Shown here in pieces: positions 44,401 to 56,443 of a stretch of 64,000 nucleotides of DNA. The stretch is from Aphrocallistes beatrix. Taxonomy: Eukaryota; Porifera; Hexactinellida; Sceptrulophora; Aphrocallistidae. A program made the position numbers and the translations under genes. Numbering within the stretch: position 1 is the stretch's first letter; each line of letters begins with the position of its first letter. The stretch spans positions 992,001 to 1,056,000 of the forward strand of contig OY725504.1 of assembly GCA_963281255.1 (NCBI GenBank), given 5' to 3'. The notes beneath the pieces were generated by a model. That model did no database searches, was not told the DNA's origin, and saw only the letters and a program-made list of their open reading frames with translations.

Positions 44401-45572
44401 GAGGCAACTACTAATTCGGAAACCAAATCCCTTGGACATTACTGGAAACAGTTCAAGTATTACGCAGTAATATTATGTACTAAATGCACTAATAATAAAA
44501 TCGCAGAAAAAGACAAGGAAAAGCCTCCTGAGGAAGTACATCAAAAAGAGGTGGACAGAAAGAGTGAAGTTCCAAATGGAGTAGAAGTGGAAGTGAAATC
44601 AAAGGCTTATTTTCCTGAATCCCAAGATACCCTCAATCCGTCTCTAGTTAGTATATTCCCGAAAAATATGAACCATTTGTCGGTAGGGAAGTTTTTGGAA
44701 AACATTGGAATGGTCCAGCATGAAGAAACTTTCATAGAGAATGGATATGATAACCTAGCACTTCTCGCGAAAATGAACAGAAATGACCTCGAAGCAATTG
44801 GGATAGAAATACCCGTACAAATCCCCAATGAAATCTGGGATTGGCTCAAGATGTTGTCTCTACCAGAGATGTATGCGGAAGCTTTCATTAAAGAAGGCTA
44901 CAACTCCAAGAGTGATATGGAGAACCTGGTAGGCATGGGAGAGAATGAACTGGTTAGGATGGGAATTACGAAGCGAGGCCATTTACAGAGGTTCAAAGAG
45001 GGACTGAAGAAACTTGAATATCCGACAACTGATGAAACGCTGCAAATGAGGGCACATGAATACTTGAGGAAAATCCCGGATATGAACCTTTCGGAATTTG
45101 AACCTGAGGACGAATTCTGGTTGAAACTAAGACACGAAATATTGAAAGTAGACAATTCCGTATTTCAGAGCAGACAAGAAGCAAAGCTAAAGACGAACCT
45201 CGAAGAGCTACGGAGAAACTACTTGTTAGTGCTGGTAATAGCAAACGCAGTTTGGCTACTCGTATTCTTCTTGCTAGACTCAGCACAGTTTTCGGGGTTA
45301 AGGATCGAGAATAAAATAAACGCTGTAGGGCTGCTGTTGTTGTGCTGTACGGAACAATCTACTTCATTCAGTTCTTGTGCATGCTATTGCACCGAGTCTA
45401 CACGTTAATGCACTTCGTCGCGGATGCAAGCTACCTCTCGGGCGGCTGGAAAGGAAAGGGAGGAGAGATGCGGAAACATCTCAGGCACAGATTGACTGTC
45501 AGAAGCAGGGAAAGAACCATTGATGAATCTGAGCCTCTCAACCCAGGACAGAGTAAAGGTTATGCAATATAG
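41410..45572 (+). CDS. Chitin synthase with two SAM domains; frameshift near the C-terminus
   Basis: Processive GT2 membrane enzyme that polymerises GlcNAc from UDP-GlcNAc. One exon. The first frame runs 41410-45408 (1,332 residues). Catalytic motifs: FILTTDADIVFTPES, GEDRW near residue 752 and QRRRW near 788. About 10 hydrophobic segments precede the catalytic domain and several follow it. Two SAM domains (about 1088-1206: LSVGKFLENIGM; LVGMGENELVRMGITKRGHL) are typical of animal/choanoflagellate-type enzymes. At about 45325-45345 the last membrane segment shifts frame: the expected sequence (LYGTIYFIQFLCMLLHRVYT and a basic tail) continues in another frame to 45572. This is one missing base, a sequencing error or a true lesion. 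The start is the first ATG of the open frame. Confidence 0.9.
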
Positions 45573-46336
45573 TTTATGTGAACTAAATAAATGAAACGTG
45601 TTTGGTAGCTACAAAGAGGTATCCTGTTCTTAAGAGTAATTATATTCATGTGATTAGATAGGTAGCTAAGGTGTTGATGTGTTTTGTAACTGCTTTTTAT
45701 GGATTATATTTATACAATAATGTGTCTTACTTTGAGCTCAGGACTGTTGCATGATATACTATTGTGATATTCTTACGACCAGTAATTTAGTCAAACAATC
45801 GCCACCGAATTGTGTCGACCGTCACAATTTAATGGCATGCGACACATTTCGTATGGTAAGACCACATACACATTTGTGTCGCGTGCCCTCAAATTGTGTC
45901 GCATCCCATTAAATTGTTACGGTCGACACTATTTGGTGGTGATTTTTAAACTATACTAATGGTGGTACACGATCGTACACTTCGGGTGCTTTTGGTGTTA
46001 TTAATACGACATATAATTAAATGTTAAAGTCATATTCTAAGTTAGTCAGAAATCATCAGAACTCTATTAATAAATCCAAGTCTTCATAATAGGATATAGT
46101 TCAATACATGAATACTAAACGAATACAGGAATTATACATTTTAACTATAGCCTACTAAACAGCTGTGTAAATAAGTTGTCTTCCTTTGTTAATACGAACC
46201 TTCTAAGGTTAATCTTCTATTGAAAAAAATGGGATGTAAATTCGAAGTAGATATACAACAGGTAGTATAAAAAAAAGGAGAAACAAATAGAGAAAACTAA
46301 AAATGATGCTAAAAGGGAAAATAGTATAATTGTATC
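45573..46336. other. Spacer between chitin synthase and the first NHL gene
   Basis: Contains an inverted repeat (45802-45938). From about 45965 onward the sequence is duplicated at about 49978, the 3' flank of the NHL gene duplication. Confidence 0.6.
45802..45938. repeat. 137-bp inverted repeat
   Basis: CCACCGAATTGTGTCGACCG at the left and CGGTCGACACTATTTGGTGG at the right. Further paired blocks inside (CAATTTAATGGCATGCGACA; TGTCGCATCCCATTAAATTG) make the whole segment able to fold on itself. Probably a MITE. Confidence 0.7.
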
Positions 46337-47587
46337 TTAAAATATCTGAAGACAATCTTTGTTAGCTTGACAAACCACTATGACTCTTCCTTGATTGTCT
46401 ACAACAACTCCCACAGGCTTGTTAGAAGTGTTTATCTTGTGAACCAATTCAAATTGAAGATTGAAGATATTCACGCAATTAGAACTCCTGTCTGAAATAA
46501 CAATATTTTTAAAATTATCAATAAAGAAATGCCAAGAACTTACAACTACCATTCCTTTTCCTCTAGAAAGGACACTCTCCCGTAAAACGAGATTGTAGTC
46601 ATACAAGTGTAGACAAGGATTAGACTGATCCAGAATAAAAATGTATTCTCTGGACAGGTTTACATCAAGAGGGAATTTGAGATTATCAGCACCAAACTGA
46701 GATTTGAATTTAAGTTCTTTAGTAAGTATCTGAATACGATTGTTTCCTGAATCACAAATAAAAATGTCTCCATTCAATTCATTACAAGCTAAACCATATG
46801 GGAAATTGAACTCAAGTTTAGATTTTCCATTTTTCCCAATTGTAGAAACAAATTTCCCATTCAATTGATAAACAAGGATAGAATGGATTGGTGGTAAGTA
46901 TAGACTTTGTGAAATCAAGATTCTATCTCCACTAATAACCAACCCATGAGGATAGTTCATCTTACCTTCACCATCATTATCTCCAAACTTGAATGAGAAG
47001 TTCCCAAAACTATCAAATATTTTCACACATCTATTAAATCCATCTGCAACATAGATGTTATCAGTCTTATTGTCAAAAGATATTCCCCATGAACAATTCA
47101 GCTGTTCTACTCCATCTCCTTTCTCGCAAACACTCACCACAGGATGTACCTTACTTTTATAGTCAGCACTACTCTTCACCTTTTCTACCAACTTCCCCAA
47201 CTTGTTCAGTTCAGCTGAAATTCTGCTGTTGTCACACAAAAAATGGACCATTTTAGGTTCTACTGGAAATGTGATTGTTGTGAGTTCTTTATTGATTTCA
47301 GATAAAATGTTTTCATGAAAAGTTTGATTCGCAGTTTTCAAATTGAGGTGAAAATCTCGTGTTTGTTCAAGATCTTGTTTCTTCCCTATCTGTTTTTCAA
47401 ACTCATCTCGATAAGAGTGATAGGATGCTAGAATGGTGTCCAACTCTTTCAACAGTTCGCATTCTCTAGCTTTCACACAATCAATCAATTCCACAAACTT
47501 GTGTTTGATTTGTTCTCTCACTCTCTTCAATTCTAACACGAAATTATCCTCTCCATGATCTGGAGGAGTAGGGTGAGCGGTAGCCAT
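46337..47587 (-). CDS. Coiled-coil/NHL-repeat protein (TRIM2/3/71-like, no RING or B-box), copy 1
   Basis: Intronless, 416 residues. The N-terminal half (about 10-160) is charged coiled coil starting MATAHPTPPDHGEDNFVLEL. Residues about 165-416 form a six-bladed NHL β-propeller: recurring blocks such as WGISFDNKTDNIYVADGFN, YPHGLVISGDRILIS, GLACNELNGDIFICDSGNNR and PVGVVVDNQGRVIVVCQ. RING and B-box of TRIM proteins are absent, so ubiquitin-ligase activity is not expected; NHL propellers usually bind protein or RNA. It has a tandem paralogue 4 kb away (50329-51578). Which one is ancestral is unknown. Confidence 0.88.
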   Translation of the reverse strand: MATAHPTPPDHGEDNFVLELKRVREQIKHKFVELIDCVKARECELLKELDTILASYHSYRDEFEKQIGKKQDLEQTRDFHLNLKTANQTFHENILSEINKELTTITFPVEPKMVHFLCDNSRISAELNKLGKLVEKVKSSADYKSKVHPVVSVCEKGDGVEQLNCSWGISFDNKTDNIYVADGFNRCVKIFDSFGNFSFKFGDNDGEGKMNYPHGLVISGDRILISQSLYLPPIHSILVYQLNGKFVSTIGKNGKSKLEFNFPYGLACNELNGDIFICDSGNNRIQILTKELKFKSQFGADNLKFPLDVNLSREYIFILDQSNPCLHLYDYNLVLRESVLSRGKGMVVVSSWHFFIDNFKNIVISDRSSNCVNIFNLQFELVHKINTSNKPVGVVVDNQGRVIVVCQANKDCLQIF

Positions 47588-50328
47588 TAACTTTCAGATC
47601 AGTTTTACAAGCCTTCAAATTAGAATACTCGAGTTAGAATTACAGATATTATATAGTCCATTTCTAAAGTGTAGTATGCTGGTAATCTAATCCTATAATA
47701 TTCTTATATAGACCGTCCTTGAAATACGATATTCCATAGCAGTTTCCGGCAACTTTTGAATGAAGTGTGCCAGTTTACTATAATGTCAACATATGTATGA
47801 CCTTGTGTGCAAGTGACATGCCTACCTAGAGTTGCCACCCCCGGGACGAGTTGCTGCACCCCGCAATTATGTCTCTGAGGCAGCTAGAAATTGTTAGAGG
47901 ATAAATTAAATAATGATAACTGGAATAAAAATCCCTACTATTAAAACTCGATTAATCTATCTATATACGTATACGTAGTTGGTTGTTGATATATATATTT
48001 AGTATACCTAACTCAACAGGGCGGCGGGGGAGGGGGGTCGAACGTGCGGTCGCCCTCCGCATAAAATATCCTAAAAATTTAATAGTACAATTATTACTAC
48101 AAGTATGAGTGGAACTTGATTCTCAAAGACCCAGACAATTCCTGGGGCCAAAATTTCTAAAATTTCTAAAATTTCATTCGGGCAAAAATTCGATTATTAT
48201 TCGATACCAGGGTATAAGAATCCATGTATCATCGAATTCACCAAAACCGAGACACTAGAACTCCAAACAGAAGCGGAGGACTAGCATGACTAACATGACA
48301 ACAACATGACAACATAAAACTAACAATAACTAACATAACAATTAACATGACTGCTTCAAATCCAGGCGAGTACTTCAAACGTTCGCTATTAAGATACCTC
48401 GACAAAAATAATGAACGACTCATTGACCGCTTGGACAAACACAACAATGAGTAGCAATGCGAATTTCTACGCTATTGCTGTGCTACGTCGAAAAGTAAGA
48501 AATAAAAGATATTGAAGGAAATATTATTATAATAGCGTTTTACCAGAATTGTTGTCCATATTTAACTATTGAAGTACGCGGGTAGTACGACAGGTGGATT
48601 TTGAAATGGAAGATCGCGAAAATGAAACGACCGATATATCCCGTCGAAGCTCTCGACGAATGTGATCAGGACTTTTATCCTGTACTCACCACCACTGATT
48701 CATCAGAACGAACTTTTCTACATTGAAATACTTTAAGAATTATTTTCGATCGACAATAACTGAGAAAAGACTTAACGATCTTGCACGACTCTATATCCAT
48801 AAAGATATGAAGTAGAGAGAAAATAAATATATAACACTTCTGATATCGTTAATTAATCTTCCGTTCGATTCTTGTATGCTAGAGCCGCCAAATACGTATC
48901 CTCGGACATAATTAAGGAATGAATCATCCCCTAATGCCAAAACTCCACCTTTCCCGGAATAAACAATGCCAATTGATTCCTTGGTCACTTGAAATAACTA
49001 AATGGTCTGAGCAAGCATCTCTCTTGCATTTCCTTGGCTCATCCGAGGCATTATAATGCAATGAATTTCTTTGAAAAAAAGTATCTTATATGTTAAAACT
49101 CAATGTTTTTAGTGCAGCTCCTGTATAGGAGATGTCATATCGGCGTGCGACGTCCGTCCGTCCGTCTGCTCGCTCTTGGAAATTCTATTGGATCAAATTG
49201 CACCAAATTTGGACCATATATTCCTTATATGGTGGAGATTTGAACCTGGGTCCAAATTATGAAACATTTTCACACCAGAATCTAGGGATTTAACATTACA
49301 GTTGGCTCTGATTTTATTGATTAAAACCCTCGCTTGCCACAGGAATGTGTTGCGTCATTTCCGGTTTAAGCCATTTTCAATGGGGAAGCCATAAAAATTT
49401 GGGGTATTTACTATAAATAGGAAATACCCCAAGCCGTCCGAGGGATAACTATTAATAGTGAGTATACCTAACTCAATGAACATACAAAAGTTAGAATCAC
49501 TCTCTAAACTATAAATTTGATTGGCTGAGATTTTTTAAAATGTTTAAAACTCAATTAAGGATGTATACTATGCAAATGCCCTACGAGTAACTTAATTGAG
49601 CTGCACTATATCGGTCTGTAGACCGACATTTTTTAAAATTGCATGGGGTCTCGTTTTGAATCTGTCCGTATTGATAGTAATTTTTTGAAGTATTTATTTT
49701 CTGCACCAATTCGTAGAATGACCTGATCATTGAGATAATGCAATGTTATATCCTCCTCGATCAGGTCCGGTCAATGAAGAATGTTTTGCAACACTCTAGG
49801 CTGACTGAATATCTGCCGCCCCAATCTAACTATTTGCCGCCTCATCCCTTATATTTTTAATATTAATAGAAAATTATTAGAACTGTATATTTCTTGATAC
49901 ACTATGTTAGTTAGATAATAAATTGTTTGTCTTTCCTCCTCACAACACTAGAAATAGCATCTAGTGAGTCGATTCGATCGTACACTTCGGGCGTTTTTAG
50001 CATTATTTATACGATATATAATTGTTACAAGTCATATCATAACTTAGTCAGAAATCATCAGAACTCTATTAATCCAAGTCATAATTATTAACAAAAGGAT
50101 ATAGCTCAACACATGAATATACACGAATACTGGAATTATACATTCTTAACTATGGTCAACCAAACAGTTGTGTAAATAAGTTGTCTTTATTTATTATTAC
50201 GAACCTTCTAAGCAAGCTGCTATTGAATAAGATTGAGATGTAAATTCGTAGGAGATATTCAACATGTAGACCAAAAAATGGAGAAATAAAGTAGAGAGAT
50301 GAGGATAAAGAAATAGTATATTTGTATC
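47588..50328. other. Spacer between the NHL paralogues
   Basis: Contains the duplicated 5' flank of the NHL gene (to about 47730), a TIR-like segment (49114-49605: AGTGCAGCTC and GAGCTGCAC ends, with a CGTCCGTCCGTC run) and, nested within it, a CCGGTTAAG repeat (49330-49445). The 3' flank of the second copy starts at about 49978. No other gene seen. Confidence 0.5.
49330..49445 (-). repeat. CCGGTTAAG-family repeat, copy 7 (second subfamily)
   Basis: CGCTTGCCACAGGAATGTGT, GCGTCATTTCCGGTTTAAGC, AATGGGGAAGCCATA and CTATAAATAG. Closely matches 57090-57200. Confidence 0.75.
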
Positions 50329-51578
50329 TTAAAATATCTGAAGACAATCTTTGTTAGCTTGACAGGCCACTATGACTCTTCCTTGATTGTCTACAACAAC
50401 TCCCACAGGCTTGTTAGAAGTGTTTATCTTGTGAACCAATTCAAATTCAGGATTGAAGATCTTAATGCAATTAGAACGACTGTCTGAAATAAGAATATTA
50501 TTAGAATTATCGATAAAGAAATACCAAGGATTAGCAACTATCATTCCTTCTCCTCTAGTAAGGACACTCTTCTGTAAAACGAGATTGTAGTCATACAAGT
50601 GTAGACAAGGATTAGACTGATCCATAATAAAAATGTATTCTCTGGACAGGTTTACATCACGAGGAGATTTGAGATTATCAGCACCAAACTGAGATTTGAA
50701 TTTAAGTTCCTTAGAAAGTATCTGAATACGATTGTTTCCTGAATCACAAATATAAATGTCTCCATTCAATTCATTACAAGCTAGACCATGTGGGAAATTG
50801 AGCTCAAGTTTAGATTCTCCATATTTCCCAATTGTAGAAACAAATTTCCCATTCAATTGATAAATAAGGATAGAATGGATTGGTCGTGAGTATAGACTTT
50901 GTGAAATAAAGATTCTATCTCCACTAATAACCAATCCACGAAGATAGTTCATCTTACCTTCACCATCACTATCTCCAAACTTGAATGAGAACTTTCCAGA
51001 ACTATCAAATACTTTTACACATTTATTATTTCCATCTGCAACATAGATATTACCTGTTTTATTATCACAATATATTCCCCATGGATAATTCAGCTGTTCC
51101 ATTCCATTTCCTCTCTCACAAACACTCACCACAGGATGTACCTTACTTTTATAGTCAACACTACTCTTTACCTTTTCTACCAACTTCCCCAACTTGTTCA
51201 GTTCAGAAAACATTATGTTGTTGCACATACAAAATCCACCATTTTAGGTTCTACTGGAAATGTGATTGTTGCGAGTTCTTTATTGATTTCTGTTAAGAAG
51301 TTTTCATGGAAAGTTTTATTTGCAGTTCTCAAATTGAGGTGAAAATCTCGTGTTAGTTCAAAATCTCGTTTCTTCTCTTTCTGTTTCTGAAACTCATCTC
51401 GATAAGAGTGATAGGATGCTAGAATGGTGTCCAACTCTTTCAACAGTTCGCATTCTCTAGCTTTCACACAATCAATCAATTCCACAAACTTGTGTTTGAT
51501 TTGTTCTCTCACTCTCCTCAATTCGAACACGAAATTATCCTCTCCATGATCTGGAGGAGTAGGATGAGCAGTAGCCAT
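50329..51578 (-). pseudogene. Coiled-coil/NHL-repeat gene, copy 2, interrupted by a one-base deletion
   Basis: Same organisation as 46337-47587 and very similar throughout. The coiled-coil half is open from 51578 to about 51213; the NHL half is open in another frame from about 51228 to 50329. In the intact copy the junction reads through CDNSRISAELNKL. Here one base is missing at about 51215-51225, so the first frame stops soon after FVC. It may be a young pseudogene, a polymorphism or an assembly error; the rest of the NHL frame has no further lesion, arguing for a recent event. Confidence 0.75.
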
Positions 51579-52617
51579 TAACTTTCAGATCAGTTTTACA
51601 AGCCTTCAAATTAGAATACATACACGAGGTAGATTTTATAAGCAACTTATACAGCTATAGAAGCTGGTAATATAATCCTATAATAATCTTATAGACCGTC
51701 CTTGAAACAAGATCTCTAGTCTATACGGATCTTGTTTTTCTCCATTAGGGCATCATTAAATATTTTTTTTACCGCACAGGATAATGCTCTCATTGCCATT
51801 TTATACCAATTATTTTTCATTTATTATAATTTATTTTTTTCTCTAACAATTTCTAGCTGCCTCAGAGACATAATCGCAGGATTATCTATCATTAACTGAT
51901 ACTACTCTGTAATGTATGATATATTACAGAAGTATTAGGTTTAGCTAGAGTCATGATTGTGTTGAACTTTGATGATAAATTGGGCATGGCCAATTTCTGC
52001 CGGCAGAGGCATAGCCAGGGTGCGGCACATGGGATCTAGACTGCAAACTCAAAGGCTGTGACCACTCAAATTTCACAAATTAGCATTGGGTACCGCAATT
52101 CTCTCACGGAATAGACTGAAATTGCCGCTCACTAAAATTGTGCTGACTACGCCGTTGTTTGCGGGACGGAATGGAAATTAGGGATTTTATCCGTCTTGTC
52201 CCGTAAATTAGATGTATCTTGATAAATTCTTGCAAAAGCAAATAAAATTATGTAAACTATGTTCCAAATTAGAATTTATATAAATTTCGGGGTCGGGGTC
52301 CGAGAGACTATTTACCCTGGCCCCGGCGATCCTCTTGACAGCCCTGCTCCCCTTGAAACGGTACAAACGTCAGAACACCCCCTTATAGTGGTTTCCCTAT
52401 TCGCATGGATGGAGTACACCATATACATCTGCACATATGTCCAGAACAAAAAAGGTACAAAATTTTGCAAGCTAAATACAAAAAAGTGATTAGGAAATGA
52501 CAGACAGTTTAAGTTGAACATGAAGCAAACTAATGAACAACAAACAGATAATTTCACATATATTTTTATACACTATTAAACATGTAGTATGAGATTTTAT
52601 GAAAGGAGTTCTCTTGT
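51579..52617. other. Spacer between NHL copy 2 and the zinc-finger gene
   Basis: The first 140 bp belong to the duplicated NHL 5' flank. CTCTAACAATTTCTAGCTGC (about 51842) is the inverted complement of a block at about 47882, so short inverted copies flank the duplicated region. A degenerate GGGACGG block lies at about 52160. Nothing else recognised. Confidence 0.45.
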
Positions 52618-54382
52618 TCAAGTGTCGTTTATGACAATCGGTTCTCGTTTCATTTTCTGTTGGGAGATAAGAGGATTAGGAACAGTTCTATTTTTAGAGA
52701 CATCACAGCTGCCTGCCTCTGTCTGATCTAGAGGGTGACATTTCTTCGCATGTGCTTTAAACATCCAACGTGTACGATAGCTCTTACCACAGTCACTGCA
52801 TAGAAACGGTTTATCCGTACCTGTTCGGTTTTTGTGCGTTAGCAAGTGTTGGTTATAGGATTTCTTGTGTATAAATTTCTGAGAGCAGAAACTGCACGAG
52901 ATGGGACGAGAAAGATGTAATTTAAGATGGTCTCTTAACACAGAAGGATACATGAACTTCTTATCGCACAAGCTACAATGATACGGCTTATCTCCAGTGT
53001 GTATTGTCAGATGCTGACGGAGATGTTGCTTACGCATGAAACGCTTGGGACAATATTGACATTTGAATGGACGGACGGCATCCAAAGGATCTGTGTTGTC
53101 TTGTTCTCCTGGAGAATCATTGGTTCCTCCTGCAGATATCTCAGAGTTGGTTGAGTCGGTTGGGTTGAGGAAATCTGAACTCAACATTTGGTTTAAAGTT
53201 TGCCCGTTCACTAAAATAGGTAAGTTTTGGTAAAATAAGCTTATTTTGGCTTTTAAGTTTTTTCACATTTTAATTTCGTTTTGTCCAGTTGAACCACAGA
53301 CTAGATCAAATGGTCAGTCTAAAATTCTACATTACAGTAATGGGAGAGGAAAAGAATAAAAAAGGTTGAAAATCGCTGGAAAAGAAAAATGAAGGCACTT
53401 GATCCAATTTAACAATAACAAGCGCGCTTCGCTTGCTTGCGCTGCGCGGCTGGCGGACACTTTGTGTCCGCCCGAGGCGCCCTTTGGGCACCTGTGGTCA
53501 CCATTGATTAATTATATTGGAGATAACATCTCTAAATACGTCTGTCCTACTGTTATAATCGATAAAGCACGAAAATCACCAAATTTGTCAATTTTTAAAA
53601 TTTTTGATGCGTAATGATGACGTCATAACAGAATGATGAGTCATCATTTTTTGATGATAGCTGGGTCATATGTGAGGTATATTAATATACATTTTCTATT
53701 AAAATTTCAGCCTTCTATCTCCTAAAATGGCTGAGTTACTGTCGAAAAACTGTAATTTCTAATTATAAAAAAGGTGATAATGACGTCATAATTCCATGAT
53801 GAGTCGACATTTTGCTCTGAGCTCAGAACTTAGTGGAGCCATAGCCAAAAGACTTCCACATGCCAAAAATTAGCTTTCTATGACCGGCAGTTTCTTCAAT
53901 CAATTCGTTACAGATATATAGGATTAGTTTATGTCAAACTCACCGACTAATTCCGACTGCACTAAAAGCTGAGTGTCCATGTCGAGTTGGTTCAGGACTT
54001 TTCCATCTCCTGGTTTATCCAATAAAAGGTCAAGACTTGGAAGATCAAAATGAGGAACACTGCTAGTAACAGCTGTTTGCATTCCATTCCCCTGAGAAGT
54101 TTCATTAATCGCGGTTTGTGACACATGTGTATTTAGCAGAGTGGTAGTGCTAGGAGTCGGTAGGGTGGGGAGAGTACTCTGTTCCGACTCTATCTTAGAA
54201 ATACAATCGTGTAGAGAGACCTTCTCGTGCTGTAGCTTCGTGAGGTGTTGTATCAGAACGGCCCACTCAATACGCGCGGAATCGGAGAGAGACTCAAAGG
54301 CCAGTGTCTCCTGAATGAAGTGCTCCACTCCTGGCAGCGCCGCACGGACCACCTCGAGAATCTGAACTTTCAAACCGTCCAT
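52618..54382 (-). CDS. C2H2 zinc-finger protein, four fingers
   Basis: Two exons: 54382-53944 and 53210-52618, joined in phase (1+2); 343 residues. Exon 1 encodes an N-terminal helical region (MDGLKVQILEVVRAALPGVE) followed by a Ser/Thr/Gln-rich stretch, with no known domain. Exon 2 has four C2H2 fingers: FKCQYCPKRFMRKQHLRQH, YHCSLCDKKFMYPSVLRDH, ISCSFCSQKFIHKKSYNQH and FLCSDCGKSYRTRWMFKAH; the first two are joined by the canonical TGDKPY linker. Likely a nuclear DNA-binding regulator; no orthologue recognised. The intron (53943-53211) contains a GCGCGCTT-family element. Exon 2 has no ATG before the fingers' frame, which supports the splice. Confidence 0.82.
53418..53898 (+). mobile_element. 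GCGCGCTT-family element, half-length copy
   Basis: Starts CAAGCGCGCTTCGCTTGCTT, then a perfect GGCGGACACTTTGTGTCCGCC hairpin. It continues with TGATGACGTCATAACAGAAT and ends near GCTTTCTATGACCGGCAGTT. Same block order as 3130 onward but without its tandem arrays or right TIR. In the zinc-finger gene intron. Confidence 0.78.
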
Positions 54383-54572
54383 CTAGTCTGTAAGTAAATA
54401 GATCTACATGTCAATGATACCATATAAGGTAATGCTATTATACCATGAAACACATTCCATTGCTCAGTGTAAATAACAGATAATATTAATGATGAGAGTA
54501 TACACGTACAGTATGTGATAGAGCAATGTAATAATACAATAGTAGTGGTAACAGGAATGTGGTGGTAGGTAG
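54383..54572. other. Short spacer, zinc-finger gene to CIMIP2
   Basis: About 190 bp, AT-rich. It must hold both the zinc-finger promoter and the CIMIP2 3' UTR, since both genes are on the minus strand. Confidence 0.4.
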
Positions 54573-56362
54573 TTAGTCCCGAGGGAGAGTGGCTAACGCA
54601 TTCTGTGTGCTCTGACCGAATGGGACTCCGAAGCTAAACCGGTGGGAGGGAATGTGCCCGGTGTAGCGGGGTACCAGTCCGGAGCTCTTCGGGTAGAGGA
54701 GACTTCCGGCTTTAGGGTGTGCTGTGTCCGCACGCGCCAAGGTACCGGTAACACGACCGGTCTCTACCGGAGCAGACTTGAGTCTGTCTAACCGGTCTTT
54801 CTCTGAAAAGTGCTCGGAGAGAGCTTGCTGGGAAATGATCGGGTAGCCTTGGCCGAGGTACTTCCTAGCCTTCGGTACGAATCCAGTGTATCCAGACATG
54901 AACCTGAGAATCAATAGGATATTAATACTAGATCTAATAAAGTCATACTTGCCAACTGTCCCGTTTTTGGCGGGACGTCCCGCTTTTTTCACTCTTCTAT
55001 TGAGCTAATTTTCACGAGTGTCCCGCATTTACATGAAATCTTCCCATTATGTCCCGCATTTTTGTATTCGATGCATAATATTTTTCTATTGCGTTCCGCC
55101 ATGTCCCATGAAATTCAAAGCTGCGTCCCGCTTTTATCATGGCTCAAGTTGGCATGTATGTAAAGTCTGCATGTGAATAACCCGGCTTTCCACTACCTCT
55201 TATCAGGATGTCCTGGAGGGAGAAGGAAGGCAGATTCCGTGTGCTGCCTCGCGAAATCTGTCACATAGGGCTCCGGGTATGCGTTCCTAGCCATGAGTGG
55301 CGTCGTGTGCTGAGCGGAGGTCATGCTGGCCCTGAGGCTGGGGTCATTCTGCAATTGCGCGGTTTTTCTCATCTCCACGGTCTGATGGTGCAGCTGTGTC
55401 TGGTCTCGCTGGAAGTCATCGATGGCGTGCCGGGAAGCGAGGGCGTAGCGACAGCCGAAGTAGTGCTGTCCCTTCGGAATGACTCCTGTGTAGCCGGGAA
55501 CCATGGATGCAGTGAGTTTGGCATCTGAACGCGACGAGTACTGCTCTTCTCCCGGCACGAATTGACTGTAGAAAATAGGAATTAGCGTTCATTTTAATAT
55601 GGATGGATTCGGTTAACGATTAAGGAAATCTTTGACCAGTTAGCGGATCTGTGTTATTTCTAAATATTTATATTATTTTAAATTCTTTGACAAGATTCAT
55701 GAATATTACTGTAATAATACAAGCGCACTAGCGTAGCATAGCAGTGAACACTACGTTTCCGAGGAGTCGCACTCTTACGGATGCCTAATAAAACCGTAGT
55801 AATTTCCTTTTTTTAAATTTCAATCGCGTTTCAAACGCGATGGCCCGACGAGTCGACACATAGAGGCACCAGAAGGACCGCTCGATTTGCGCAGATTCAG
55901 CCGAAGCACAGAACAGAGGTCTTTGAGACTCCATCCTACATCCCATGGGACTAGGCGATCAGATCGCAGTGAGGGGAGATGTTAGCTGAGGTCAGGTGGC
56001 GCTACTTTTAGTACAAAATCGAAGCTGCTGGAATTCAACAATGCTTGTACCAAAGTCTTAATTAACATTGAAAAGATCCAATTCAAACCAGAAACAGTAT
56101 TATAATCTAGGTTTTATTAAAAAATAGAAATTAACCTCTCGTAAAAAGGAGACTGGTTCGTTTCTCCGTAGTACTGAGCTGGTTCCGTACTGGCCAGCAC
56201 TCCTCTCCCTGAGCACGCCACGTCTCTGCTGGTCAGGAGGTCGTGTGTGTGGCCGCCAAACGTACTCCCGATGTGGTACTTCAGCTGAGGGCAGTAGCCG
56301 CAGTACCCAGGAATGTGGTAAGGGTCTGGTGTCATTAGCCAGGTTTTGCGACCCATCTTCAT
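54573..56362 (-). CDS. CIMIP2B: CIMIP2/FAM166-family ciliary microtubule inner protein
   Basis: Family members line the lumen of axonemal doublet microtubules. Exons: 56362-56136, 55565-55197 and 54903-54573, in phase; 308 residues. The family signature 'PGYxGxxPxxxxxxGxxF' occurs four times: IPGYCGYCPQLKYHIGSTFG, VPGYTGVIPKGQHYFGCRYA, MSGYTGFVPKARKYLGQGYP and VPRYTGHIPSHRFSFGVPFG, one or two per exon. Similar in length and repeat number to vertebrate FAM166B. Two ATGs (56362 and 56356) lie close together; the first is used here. Intron 2 contains a GTCCCG-rich element. Together with CFAP73 this is the second axonemal gene in the window. Exact paralogue (2A/2B/2C) is uncertain. Confidence 0.85.
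54944..55160. mobile_element. GTCCCG-rich TIR element, copy 2
   Basis: Starts CATACTTGCCAACTGTCCCG and TTTTTGGCGGGACGTCCCGC, with more GTCCCG blocks, and ends CAAGTTGGCATGTATG, an inverted copy of the start. In CIMIP2 intron 2. Confidence 0.65.
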
Positions 56363-56443
56363 TCAGAATAGCTAATATAGTCAGACGAGACAATTATAGT
56401 GGATTGATCCCAAGTTGAAGTGAACTAGGGTGACACTATTAGC

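Noticed and set aside
55720..56030. Less AT-rich block with several short inverted stretches in CIMIP2 intron 1, considered as an RNA gene
   Set aside because: No tRNA, snRNA or ribozyme core could be recognised on either strand.
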